64,000 bases of DNA from the NCBI GenBank assembly GCA_035430165.1, contig DAOMGE010000007.1, positions 1-64,000 on the forward strand. The letters are read 5' to 3'. Shown here piece by piece: positions 45,188 to 53,672 of this stretch. The position numbers were made by a program, and so were the translations under genes. The DNA comes from UBA7239 sp035430165 (GTDB lineage: Bacteria > Pseudomonadota > Gammaproteobacteria > Pseudomonadales > UBA7239). Every line of letters begins with the position of its first letter. Within the stretch, counting starts at the first letter, position 1. Under the pieces are notes generated by a model that had not been told where the DNA came from, did no database searches, and saw nothing but the letters and a program-made list of their open reading frames with translations.

Positions 45188-47758
45188 ATGACCAACCACA
45201 AAGCGATAGTCAGCCTCGCTATTATTGTCAGTATCGCCGCCATTTCCGCCGGCGCCTGGTCTTTCTTCAACCGCCCGATGTCCGCCCCGGACTGGCCGGC
45301 CACCATCTCCGGTTTTGCCTACTCACCGTTCCGCAGCGGACAGGATCCTGCGAAAGATATCTATCCGTCCGAAGATGAAATTCGCGCCGATCTCGCACAG
45401 CTTTCGCAACAGACAAGACATATCCGCACCTACTCGGTGAAAGGCACCCAGGCCGACATTCCGCGCCTTGCCCGTGAATTCAACATGACCGTGACCCAGG
45501 GCATCTGGATCAGCAATATCGAAGCAGACAACGAAGCCGAGATTGCGCGCGCAATCAACGTCATCAACAACAATCCCAATATCACCCTGGTCGTGGTTGG
45601 CAACGAAACCCTGTACCGCCATGAAATGGATTTGCCACGCCTGATCGAATACATCGAACAAGTGCGTCGCCAGGTAAAAGTGCCTGTCACCACCGCAGAA
45701 ACCTGGGATATCTGGTTCAAGCAACCGCAACTGGCGCAGCATGTGGACATTGTCGCTGCGCACATCCTGCCGTTCTGGGAAAGCAAATCGATGGAAGAAT
45801 CCATGGATTCGTTCACGATGAATCGCGCCGCAGACCTGAAAAAACTGTTCCCGGGAAAACCCCTGTTACTCGGCGAGATCGGCTGGCCCTCTTTCGGCCG
45901 TGATCGCGGCGAAGCCAAGGCCAGCCAGGCCAACCAGGCGATCTATTTGCGCACACTCGTCAACAAACTGAACGCCGCCGGTTACGATTATTTTGTCATC
46001 GAGGCGTTTGACCAGCTCTGGAAATCCGGTGGTGAAGGTGATGTAGGCAAATACTGGGGCGTCTATAACGTGGATCGCCAGCCGAAATTTCCGTTCACCG
46101 GTAGCGTAGTACGGATTCCACAATGGCGTTTGCTCGCCATTGTCTCGATTATTCTTGCGGTACTGGCGCTCGCACTGCTGCTGATCGACAGTTCCGGCCT
46201 GCAACAGAAAGGCCGTACCTTCCTCGCCTTTGTCGCCTTTATGTTCGCGTCGTTCCTGGTGTTCGTCACTTACGATTATTCGCAGCAATACATGACGGCA
46301 CTGAATATTGCACTTGGCATCCTGCTCGTCATTGCCGCTATCGGTGTTTTCATCGTCATGTTTGCGGAAGCGCATGAACTCGCGGAAACCGTCTGGTCAC
46401 AGCGCCGTCGCCCGTTTGCCGGTGTTGCTACGGAAGAGGGCTATCGCCCGAAAGTCTGCATACAGGTGCCGTGCTACAACGAACCGCCTGACATGGTGAA
46501 AGAAACGCTCGATGCACTCGCAGCGCTTGATTATCCCGACTTTGAAGTCATGATCATCGACAACAACACCAAGGACGAAAATGTATGGCGCCCGGTTGAG
46601 GAATACTGCAAGCAGCTCGGCCCGCGCTTCCGCTTTTTCCATGTCGCACCACTGGAAGGCTTCAAGGGTGGCGCACTGAACTGGGCACTGGAACGCACAT
46701 CAGCGGATGCAGAAATCGTCGCGGTTATCGACAGCGATTACTGCGTCAACAAAAACTGGCTCAAACATCTGGTGCCACATTTTGCCGATCCGAAAATGGC
46801 GATTGTGCAAGGGCCGCAAGATTATCGGGACGGCGACCAGTCCCTGTTCAAGAAACTGTGCTATGCAGAGTACAAGGGCTTTTTCCATATCGGCATGGTA
46901 ACGCGCAATGATCGCGACGCGATTATCCAGCACGGCACCATGACCATGATTCGCCGCGATGTCATGGATCGCCTGAAATGGGCCGAGTGGACCATTACGG
47001 AAGATGCCGAACTGGGTTTGCGTGCATTTGAAGAAGGATTGTCTGCCGCATATGTGAGTGAGTCTTACGGCAAGGGTGTCATGCCGGATCGCTTTATCGA
47101 TTACAAGAAACAACGCTTCCGCTGGGCTTACGGCGCGATGCAAATCATGAAAGGCCATTTCAACAGCCTGTTCAAGGGACAGGATACAAAATTGACACGC
47201 GGCCAGCGCTACCACTTCATCGCCGGCTGGATGCCGTGGGTCGCCGATGGCATGAACCTGTTTTTCACCGGTGGTGCACTGCTGTGGACAGCCGCGATGT
47301 TGCTCGCGCCCACCAAGGTATTGCCGCCGGCGCTGGTATTTGCGCTACCGCCATTGCTGCTGTTTTTCTTCAAACTCGGCAAGATCCTGTACATCTACAA
47401 AAGCCATATGAAAGTGCCGATGAGCACATCTATCGGCGCTGCCATTGCCGGCCTCGCGTTATCGCACACGATTGCGAAATCGATTATTTACGGTTTGTTC
47501 ACCAAGACGATCCCGTTTTTCCGCACACCGAAAATGCGTGAACAGGGCGGCATCATGCTGGCGCTGGCTGAATGCCGTGAGGAACTGTTTTTTCTCTTGC
47601 TGTTGTGGGGCGCTGCCGGTTCCATGCTCTGGTGGCACGACATGAGCACCGGTGATTCCTGGGCATGGTTTTTCATGCTGTTGATGCAATCACTCGCTTA
47701 TCTCGCTGCCGTGTTCATGGCCTTCCTCTCTGTATTGCCGCACAAGCAAACACCGTGA
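45188..47758 (+). CDS. ndvB: GH17-GT2 fusion, NdvB-like cyclic beta-glucan synthase
   Basis: 856 residues in the layout of Pseudomonas NdvB. An N-terminal membrane helix (about 8-27) is followed by a periplasmic glycoside hydrolase 17-like domain (about 40-305; acid residues in VVGNETLYRHEM and LLGEIGWPSFGRD). Next come helices (about 315-395), a cytoplasmic GT2 domain (about 420-660) with VPCYNEPPDMV, the DxD-type VIDSDYCVN, TEDAELGLRAFEEG and the QxxRW-type KQRFRWAYGA, and finally C-terminal helices. GT2 makes the beta-glucan and the GH17 part probably transfers or closes the chain. Periplasmic glucans act in osmotic adaptation and biofilm tolerance. The symbol is by similarity of layout. 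Confidence 0.82.
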   Translation: MTNHKAIVSLAIIVSIAAISAGAWSFFNRPMSAPDWPATISGFAYSPFRSGQDPAKDIYPSEDEIRADLAQLSQQTRHIRTYSVKGTQADIPRLAREFNMTVTQGIWISNIEADNEAEIARAINVINNNPNITLVVVGNETLYRHEMDLPRLIEYIEQVRRQVKVPVTTAETWDIWFKQPQLAQHVDIVAAHILPFWESKSMEESMDSFTMNRAADLKKLFPGKPLLLGEIGWPSFGRDRGEAKASQANQAIYLRTLVNKLNAAGYDYFVIEAFDQLWKSGGEGDVGKYWGVYNVDRQPKFPFTGSVVRIPQWRLLAIVSIILAVLALALLLIDSSGLQQKGRTFLAFVAFMFASFLVFVTYDYSQQYMTALNIALGILLVIAAIGVFIVMFAEAHELAETVWSQRRRPFAGVATEEGYRPKVCIQVPCYNEPPDMVKETLDALAALDYPDFEVMIIDNNTKDENVWRPVEEYCKQLGPRFRFFHVAPLEGFKGGALNWALERTSADAEIVAVIDSDYCVNKNWLKHLVPHFADPKMAIVQGPQDYRDGDQSLFKKLCYAEYKGFFHIGMVTRNDRDAIIQHGTMTMIRRDVMDRLKWAEWTITEDAELGLRAFEEGLSAAYVSESYGKGVMPDRFIDYKKQRFRWAYGAMQIMKGHFNSLFKGQDTKLTRGQRYHFIAGWMPWVADGMNLFFTGGALLWTAAMLLAPTKVLPPALVFALPPLLLFFFKLGKILYIYKSHMKVPMSTSIGAAIAGLALSHTIAKSIIYGLFTKTIPFFRTPKMREQGGIMLALAECREELFFLLLLWGAAGSMLWWHDMSTGDSWAWFFMLLMQSLAYLAAVFMAFLSVLPHKQTP

Positions 47759-47779
47759 CATGTGCCTGATTCCTTTTTT

Positions 47780-48574
47780 ATGTGCCTGATACTGTTCGCC
47801 TGGCACTGCCACCCGCAATACCCGTTGCTGGTGGCCGCCAACCGCGACGAGTTTCATGCACGTCCCACTGCCCCGGTTCATTTCTGGCGTGACTATCCGC
47901 ATATCCTCGCCGGACGCGATCTGCAGGAAGGCGGCAGCTGGCTCGGCATCAGCACTACCGGTCGCTTTGCCGCACTCACCAATGTACGCGATCCGCACGC
48001 GATAAAAGGCGCATTGTCACGCGGATGCCTGGTGCGCGATTTTCTTGACAGCACGCAGTCGCCTGAAGCGTTTCACCGGCAATTGCAACAGCAATTACAA
48101 CTTCAACCGCACGCATACAGCCCATTCAACTTGTTGATGAGCGACAGCAAACATTTCTTCTACACCAATCATCGGGGCGACCTGCAAAAAATGTCACCGG
48201 GTATCTATGCCTTGTCGAATGCAGGCATCGACACACCGTGGCCAAAAGCCATACAGGGCAAACAGGCACTGGCGGATGCACTCACCCGCCCGCTGGACTT
48301 CCAGCAAAACCAGGAAAAAATTTTTGCGTTATTGGCCGACAAAAAAATCGCCGCTGACCATGAACTGCCCGACACCGGCATCGGCCTGACCCTTGAACGC
48401 ATGTTGTCTGCACGTTTTATCCTGTCGGAAGAATATGGCACCCGCAGTTCCACCCTTCTCTCCCAATCCAACGCCAGCGAAATCCGTTTTATAGAACGGC
48501 AATTTGGTGCAGCGGGGCAAATCATAGACACACTGCACTACGCCATTGATACCGGAAAACATCAGCATGGATAA
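47780..48574 (+). CDS. TANGO2/NRDE family protein
   Basis: 264 residues. The family start MCLILFAWHCHPQYPLLVAANRDEFHARPTAP contains the NRDE motif that names the family, followed by FWRDYPHILAGRDLQEGGSWLGIS and RFAALTNVRDP. The N-terminal Cys2 and an Ntn-hydrolase-like fold are known for the family. The eukaryotic member TANGO2 is implicated in heme or lipid handling; the bacterial role is not settled. A GTG at 47762 is in frame, but ATG 47780 gives the family N-terminus. It starts 21 bases after ndvB and its stop overlaps the next gene by 8 bases. Confidence 0.88.
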   Translation: MCLILFAWHCHPQYPLLVAANRDEFHARPTAPVHFWRDYPHILAGRDLQEGGSWLGISTTGRFAALTNVRDPHAIKGALSRGCLVRDFLDSTQSPEAFHRQLQQQLQLQPHAYSPFNLLMSDSKHFFYTNHRGDLQKMSPGIYALSNAGIDTPWPKAIQGKQALADALTRPLDFQQNQEKIFALLADKKIAADHELPDTGIGLTLERMLSARFILSEEYGTRSSTLLSQSNASEIRFIERQFGAAGQIIDTLHYAIDTGKHQHG

Positions 48575-49499
48575 CGTACTTACCCGCTTCGCCAATGCCT
48601 TTCCATTGATTGTGTTCAGTTGCAGCGCACTGTCACTCTGGAATCCCGTGCTCTTTACGTGGTTCACGGGGGATTGGATTACCTACGGTCTCGGCGTGAT
48701 CATGCTCGGCATGGGCATCACGCTCACGATGGAAGATTTCACGCGCGTGCTGAAATTTCCGTCGTGGGTTTTTGCAGGTATCCTGCTGCATTACACGGTG
48801 ATGCCATTGTCGGGATGGGCACTGGCGAAGCTGCTTGCATTGCCCGACAACTACGCCACGGGTCTCATTCTGGTGGCGTGCTGCCCTTGCGGCACAGCAT
48901 CCAATGTCGTGAGTTATCTGGCGCGGGCCAATGTTGCACTGTCTGTCACCCTGACGACCCTTTCGACGATCATTGCTGTCGTGATGACACCCTGGCTCAC
49001 TGCAGAACTGGTGGGGTCTCGCATGCATGTCGATGCTGGCGGTTTGTTTGTTTCAACATTGCAGGTGGTGTTACTGCCGGTCATTGTCGGTGTGCTGTTG
49101 AACCGCTTTGTACCCAGGGTGACGGCACAGTTCATACGCATCAGCCCTTCCATTGCCGTGATTGTCATCGCCCTGATTGTATCTTCCGTGCTGGGCGCAG
49201 GGCGCGACCAGGTGTTAACCGTTGGGCCGCGCTTGCTCGCCGCTGTTTTTTTACTGCACATTTCCGGTTTTGTGTTCGGCTATTTATTGTCACGCATATG
49301 GCATCGTCGCGAATCGGTTGCGCGCACGATTTCCATTGAAACCGGCATGCAGAATTCCGGCCTCGGTGCGCATCTGGCGAGAAAACATTTTCCGGCAGGT
49401 TCAGGCGTTGATATTCCGAGTGCAATATCCGCACTCACCCACTGCATGATCGGCAGTTTACTGGCGGCAATCTGGCGCAGGATTGAACCGAAAGATTGA
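48567..49499 (+). CDS. bile acid:sodium symporter (BASS) family transporter
   Basis: 310 residues from the ATG at 48567, which lies inside the 3' end of the TANGO2 gene. About nine or ten membrane helices. The family signature is visible: LGMGITLTMEDFTRVLK, CCPCGTASNVVSYLARANVALSV, and IETGMQNSGLGAHLARKHF. Members of the SBF/YocS group move organic anions such as pantoate, ketopantoate or bile acids with sodium; the substrate here is unknown. Confidence 0.88.
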   Translation: MDNVLTRFANAFPLIVFSCSALSLWNPVLFTWFTGDWITYGLGVIMLGMGITLTMEDFTRVLKFPSWVFAGILLHYTVMPLSGWALAKLLALPDNYATGLILVACCPCGTASNVVSYLARANVALSVTLTTLSTIIAVVMTPWLTAELVGSRMHVDAGGLFVSTLQVVLLPVIVGVLLNRFVPRVTAQFIRISPSIAVIVIALIVSSVLGAGRDQVLTVGPRLLAAVFLLHISGFVFGYLLSRIWHRRESVARTISIETGMQNSGLGAHLARKHFPAGSGVDIPSAISALTHCMIGSLLAAIWRRIEPKD

Positions 49500-49515
49500 A
49501 TGAGCGAATGTGCCG

Positions 49516-49902
49516 ATGAAGCAAGACATCCAGACTCGCGATGATCTCGCGCGCATCGTCACTGTGTTTTACCAGACACTGTTGACGGACCCCATTGTCG
49601 GTTTCTTTTTCACTGACATCGTGCAACTGGATCTGGCACAACATATCCCGAAAATTACCGATTTCTGGGCCTTCCAGTTGCTGGGCGACAAAACCTATCG
49701 CGGCAATGTGTTTGCCGTGCATCACCAGTTGCATCTCAAGGCAGCACTGACTGCCGACCATTTCCACCGCTGGGTGTTCCTCCTGCACCGGACGATAGAC
49801 AGTCTGTATACTGGCCCGACAGCGGAAGCCATGAAGCTGAAAGCCGCAGCGATAGCAGCAAAAATGGCAAGCGCACTGGCAAATGGCACGGCAGGTTCGT
49901 AA
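49516..49902 (+). CDS. group III truncated hemoglobin
   Basis: 128 residues from the ATG at 49516 (a GTG two codons upstream is also in frame). The sequence IVTVFYQTLLTDPIVGFFF...IPKITDFWAFQLLG...HHQLHLKAALTADHFHRWVFLLHRTIDSLYTGPTAEAMKLKA matches trHbIII proteins. The likely proximal heme ligand is in the FHRW helix region. Such proteins bind oxygen or handle NO and reactive oxygen; the role is not proven. It begins 16 bases after the BASS gene. Confidence 0.87.
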   Translation: MKQDIQTRDDLARIVTVFYQTLLTDPIVGFFFTDIVQLDLAQHIPKITDFWAFQLLGDKTYRGNVFAVHHQLHLKAALTADHFHRWVFLLHRTIDSLYTGPTAEAMKLKAAAIAAKMASALANGTAGS

Positions 49903-49928
49903 AACAGCGCTATGACAACAACGACCCT

Positions 49929-51077
49929 ATGACAACAACAGCTCTGCACATTCCCGGCTACAGGATCGAGCGCATGCTGGCCAAGGGCGGTATGGCCGAG
50001 GTGTTCCTGGCCGAACAGTTGTCCCTGGGTCGCAAGGTGGCAATCAAGGTGGTCGACGCCAGCACCAGCGAGCCTGAATTCCCCGAGAGATTCCTGCACG
50101 AGGCACGTCTGGTCGCGGCGCTCAACCACACCCACCTCATCACCATCTACGATTTCGGCCAGCTGGATAGCGGCAAACTGTTCCTGAGCATGGAGTACCT
50201 GCAGGGCGGCGACCTGGAAGAGCGCCTGGCGCGCGGCATCGATGAAAAGACCGCCATTCGTGTACTGCGCTCCCTCGCCAATGTGCTGGGATTTGTCCAC
50301 AGCCAGGGCATCATCCATCGCGATATCAAACCGGCCAATATTCTGTTCCGACAGGATGAAACCCTGGTATTGACGGATTTCGGCATCGCCAAGACTATCA
50401 ACAATGACGCCAGCGTGACGCAGGCCGGCGTGATTGTCGGCAGTGCCGCCTATGGCAGCCCAGAACAGATGCAAGGCCTGGAGCTCGATATCCGCACCGA
50501 CATCTACAGTCTGGGCGTCATGTTTCTGGAAATGCTGACCGGCAACAATCCGTTTCATGCCGCCTCTTTTGTTAACACTGCCATGAACCATATCCAGCTG
50601 GATATTCCACGCCTGCCGGTTACGCAGGCTCGCTTCCAGCCACTGCTCGACAAGATGCTGGCCAAGCAAGTCGACAGCCGGTTTGCTTCTGCCGAGGCAT
50701 TGCTGGTAGCACTGGATAGCATTGCCCCGATCACCGGCACCCATCCTGTCGCCCGTATTACCCCTCCGGTGCAAACTGCAATGCGCGGCAGCCCGGCTGT
50801 CCCGACCGAAAAAACCTCAGCCATCACACCTGCCAGTGCCGCACCCACACCAAAATCCATCCGTGCCGACGCCTTTGATGACGAGTTTCTTGAAGAAGCA
50901 CGGAAGCTGCTGGCTAGCGAAGACCTGCTGGCCGCCAATACGCCACCAGTCGCGGGCAAGTCGCTGACATCCGGCAATCCAGTCATGCCGGTCACCAGCC
51001 ATACCAGTCGCTACCGGGGTTATGACGGCGGTGTACGCAATCGTCCGCTGCCCAGCAACCTGCTGGATGATGACTGA
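49929..51077 (+). CDS. eukaryotic-like Ser/Thr protein kinase, soluble
   Basis: 382 residues. Hanks-type kinase domain (about 10-275): Gly-rich loop LAKGGMAEVF, catalytic lysine VAIKVVD, HRDIKPANILF, DFGIAK, activation segment with GSAAYGSPEQMQG, and DIRTDIYSLGVMFLEML. After the domain the protein is Pro/Ala/Ser/Thr-rich (about 290-382) and has no membrane helix or PASTA domain, unlike PknB. The C-terminal tail (RNRPLPSNLLDDD) is of unknown use. Target proteins may be nearby: the carbamoyltransferase set starts 75 bases downstream. Confidence 0.92.
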   Translation: MTTTALHIPGYRIERMLAKGGMAEVFLAEQLSLGRKVAIKVVDASTSEPEFPERFLHEARLVAALNHTHLITIYDFGQLDSGKLFLSMEYLQGGDLEERLARGIDEKTAIRVLRSLANVLGFVHSQGIIHRDIKPANILFRQDETLVLTDFGIAKTINNDASVTQAGVIVGSAAYGSPEQMQGLELDIRTDIYSLGVMFLEMLTGNNPFHAASFVNTAMNHIQLDIPRLPVTQARFQPLLDKMLAKQVDSRFASAEALLVALDSIAPITGTHPVARITPPVQTAMRGSPAVPTEKTSAITPASAAPTPKSIRADAFDDEFLEEARKLLASEDLLAANTPPVAGKSLTSGNPVMPVTSHTSRYRGYDGGVRNRPLPSNLLDDD

Positions 51078-51095
51078 GCCACTCGACCGGGCGTA

Positions 51096-51122
51096 TTGCC
51101 CGACCCTGACTTCGGCTAGAAT
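51096..51122 (+). promoter_or_regulatory. candidate promoter of the carbamoyltransferase set
   Basis: TTGCCC (51096-51101), 15 bases, TAGAAT (51117-51122), about 30 bases before the GTG start. The spacing is shorter than ideal. Confidence 0.35.
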
Positions 51123-51151
51123 CGCAGCTTTACAATAATCCGGTATCTGTT

Positions 51152-53014
51152 GTGCCCGTTTCCAAGCCGTCCCGCATCGCCATTCTCGGCATTTCCGCTT
51201 TTTATCACGACAGTGCAGCCGCACTGGTGGTGGACGGCAAGATCATCGCCGCTGCCCAGGAAGAACGTTTCACACGCAAGAAACACGACGAAGGTTTTCC
51301 GGCTGAAGCCATTCGCTATTGCCTGCAGGAAGCGAACCTGAAACTCGGTGATGTGACGCATATCGTTTTTTATGACAAGCCACTGATCAAGTTCGAACGC
51401 CTGATGGAAACCTATCTTGCCTACGCACCGGCCGGTTTCCAGTCTTTCGTCAAAGCCGTACCGGTGTGGTTGAAAGAAAAACTGTACCTGAAGAAAACCC
51501 TGAAACGTGAATTGTCGAAACTCGGCGGCATGAAAGAAAGCGAGTTGCCAAACCTGATGTTCACCGAGCACCACCAGTCACACGCCGCGTCGGCATTTTT
51601 TCCCAGCCCGTTTGAAAAAGCCGCCGTGATGTGCCTTGATGGCGTCGGCGAATGGGCTACCAGTTCCGTGTGGCTCGGCGATGGCAACGCACTCACACCA
51701 CAATGGGATATCAACTTTCCGCACTCACTCGGCCTGCTGTATTCCGCGTTTACCTATTACACCGGCTTCAAGGTCAACTCCGGCGAATACAAACTGATGG
51801 GGCTCGCGCCTTACGGTGCGCCGAAATACGTCGACCTGATTATGGATAACCTGGTCGACGTGAAAGAAGACGGCAGCTTCCGTCTCGACATGAGTTATTT
51901 CAATTACGCAACCGGCCTGACGATGACGAATGAAAAATTCCATCGTCTTTTCAATGGCCCGCCGCGTGCACGCGAATCGGAAGTCACGCAAAAGGAAATG
52001 GATATTGCACGCTCGATTCAGGTTGTCACCGAAGAAATCGTGTTGAAACTGGCGCGCAGCGTGCAAAAGGAACTGGGTGTGGACAAACTCTGTCTGGCCG
52101 GCGGTGTTGCCCTGAACTGTGTGTCAAATGGTCGATTGTTGCGCGAAGGCCCGTTTTCGGAAATCTGGGTGCAACCTGCAGCAGGCGATGCCGGCGGCGC
52201 ACTCGGCGCAGCACTCGCCATCTGGTACCAGTATCTCGGCAATCCACGCGAGGTTTTGCCTGGCGATTCCATGCAAGGCAGTTATCTCGGCCCGCGTTAT
52301 TCCGACGAAGAAATAAAAACCTATCTCGACAGCATCGGCGCAAAATACCAGCGCATGGATGATGCACAGCTGTTACCAGAACTTGCGCAAATCATGGCGA
52401 ATGAAAATGTGGTCGGCTGGTTCGGCGGACGCATGGAATTCGGCCCGCGCGCACTCGGTGGCCGTTCGATTATCGGCGATCCGCGCAGCAGCAATATGCA
52501 ATCGGTCATGAACCTGAAAATCAAGTATCGCGAATCATTTCGCCCTTTTGCACCGGCGGTCAAGGCAGAAAAAGTCGGCGAATGGTTCCAGCACAAAGCC
52601 ACAAGCCCGTACATGTTGATGGTGGCCCCGGTTGCTGAAGACAAGCGCATTCCGATGACACAGGATCAGGAACGCCTGTTCGGCATCGAAAAACTCAATG
52701 TGCCGCGTTCGCAAATTCCTGCTGTCACCCATGTCGATTATTCCGCGCGCATCCAGACCGTGCATCCGGAAACCAATCCACGTTTCTACAATCTTCTTGA
52801 TGAATTTGAAAAACTGACCGGCTGCCCGGTTTCCATCAACACGTCGTTCAACGTGCGCGGCGAACCCATTGTCAACACACCGGAAGATGCCTACCGCTGT
52901 TTCATGCGTTGCGAGATGGATTATCTGGTACTCGAAAATTACCTGCTCGCCAAGCCGGACCAACCGGTATGGGAGCGCAACGACAACTGGCAAAACGAAT
53001 TCGAGCTCGACTGA
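51152..53014 (+). CDS. carbamoyltransferase (NodU/CmcH/SxtI family)
   Basis: 620 residues. Two-domain carbamoyltransferase: an N-terminal ASKHA-type fold with GISAFYHDSAAALVVDGKI, AQEERFTRKKHDEGFP, and the metal and substrate region EHHQSHAASAFFPSPF; then GGVALNCVSNGRL and the C-terminal adenylation/YrdC-related domain with GGRMEFGPRALGGRSIIGDPR and FNVRGEPIVNTPEDAYRCF. Such enzymes put a carbamoyl group from carbamoyl phosphate on a hydroxyl of an antibiotic, nodulation factor or sugar. The acceptor here is unknown. GTG start, weak ribosome binding site. Its TGA overlaps the next ATG. Confidence 0.92.
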   Translation: MPVSKPSRIAILGISAFYHDSAAALVVDGKIIAAAQEERFTRKKHDEGFPAEAIRYCLQEANLKLGDVTHIVFYDKPLIKFERLMETYLAYAPAGFQSFVKAVPVWLKEKLYLKKTLKRELSKLGGMKESELPNLMFTEHHQSHAASAFFPSPFEKAAVMCLDGVGEWATSSVWLGDGNALTPQWDINFPHSLGLLYSAFTYYTGFKVNSGEYKLMGLAPYGAPKYVDLIMDNLVDVKEDGSFRLDMSYFNYATGLTMTNEKFHRLFNGPPRARESEVTQKEMDIARSIQVVTEEIVLKLARSVQKELGVDKLCLAGGVALNCVSNGRLLREGPFSEIWVQPAAGDAGGALGAALAIWYQYLGNPREVLPGDSMQGSYLGPRYSDEEIKTYLDSIGAKYQRMDDAQLLPELAQIMANENVVGWFGGRMEFGPRALGGRSIIGDPRSSNMQSVMNLKIKYRESFRPFAPAVKAEKVGEWFQHKATSPYMLMVAPVAEDKRIPMTQDQERLFGIEKLNVPRSQIPAVTHVDYSARIQTVHPETNPRFYNLLDEFEKLTGCPVSINTSFNVRGEPIVNTPEDAYRCFMRCEMDYLVLENYLLAKPDQPVWERNDNWQNEFELD

Positions 53015-53451
53015 TGTCTACCGCTTCATCAAAACACGCACAACCCGACATGACAACCGCCGAACTGCGCAAGTTCGGGCTGGTCACTGGCGCCATTATC
53101 ATCGGCTTCATCGGTTTTCTATTGCCGTGGATGAAAGGCGGCCTGGAGAAAGCGTTGCACTGGTTACAGTTTGCCGGCCCGATTGGCGGCGTGTTGATTG
53201 TGTGGGCACTCGCGCATCCGGCCACTCTCGTTTATTTTCACAAACCGTGGATGGCACTTGCTGAAAAACTTGGCTGGATCAACACGCGGATCATTCTGTT
53301 CGTAGTGTTCTATGCCATGTTTTTCCCGATCGGCCTTATCATGCGACTGGTCGGCAACGATCCCATGCATCGCCGTTTTGACGCCGCGCTGAGCAGCTAC
53401 CGCACAACACGCGACAATCCCACCAAAGACCACATGGAGCATCCGTACTGA
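53014..53451 (+). CDS. SxtJ family membrane protein
   Basis: 145 residues, stop-start overlap (TGATG) with the carbamoyltransferase. After a polar N-terminus (MSTASSKHAQPDMTTAELRKFG) it has three hydrophobic helices: LVTGAIIIGFIGFLLPW, FAGPIGGVLIVWALA and IILFVVFYAMFFPIGLIMRLV. These features and the position fit the SxtJ family, named from the saxitoxin gene cluster where it follows the carbamoyltransferase SxtI. The function is unknown. Its TGA overlaps the next ATG by one base. Confidence 0.85.
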   Translation: MSTASSKHAQPDMTTAELRKFGLVTGAIIIGFIGFLLPWMKGGLEKALHWLQFAGPIGGVLIVWALAHPATLVYFHKPWMALAEKLGWINTRIILFVVFYAMFFPIGLIMRLVGNDPMHRRFDAALSSYRTTRDNPTKDHMEHPY

Positions 53452-53603
53452 TGTTTGATTTACTGAAAGATTTTGCCGGCTTCATGGGCAAGCGCAAGAA
53501 ATACTGGCTCGCACCGATTGTTATTGTCCTGGTATTACTGGGTGTGCTGATTGTTTTTGCGCAGGGTTCCGCTGTAGCGCCGTTTATTTACACGTTGTTC
53601 TGA
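53451..53603 (+). CDS. DUF5989 / SxtK-like small membrane protein (50 aa)
   Basis: 50 residues: MFDLLKDFAGFMGKRKKYWL, then one membrane helix APIVIVLVLLGVLIVFAQG and the end SAVAPFIYTLF. The starting ATG shares its A with the stop of the SxtJ gene, giving a tight three-gene unit. This is the family known as DUF5989, the third member beside carbamoyltransferase and SxtJ in many genomes, corresponding to SxtK. A bidirectional terminator follows. Confidence 0.85.
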   Translation: MFDLLKDFAGFMGKRKKYWLAPIVIVLVLLGVLIVFAQGSAVAPFIYTLF

Positions 53604-53621
53604 GTAGTAAATAGTATCCAT

Positions 53622-53649
53622 AAAAAACCCGCATCGCTGCGGGTTTTTT
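53622..53649. terminator. bidirectional terminator
   Basis: AAAAAACCCGCA-TCGC-TGCGGGTTTTTT: a 12-base perfect stem at 53622-53633 and 53638-53649. It serves the DUF5989 gene on the plus strand and the SDR gene on the minus strand, which converge here. Confidence 0.9.
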
Positions 53650-53672
53650 CGTTGTGCCGGATGAAACAAAAC

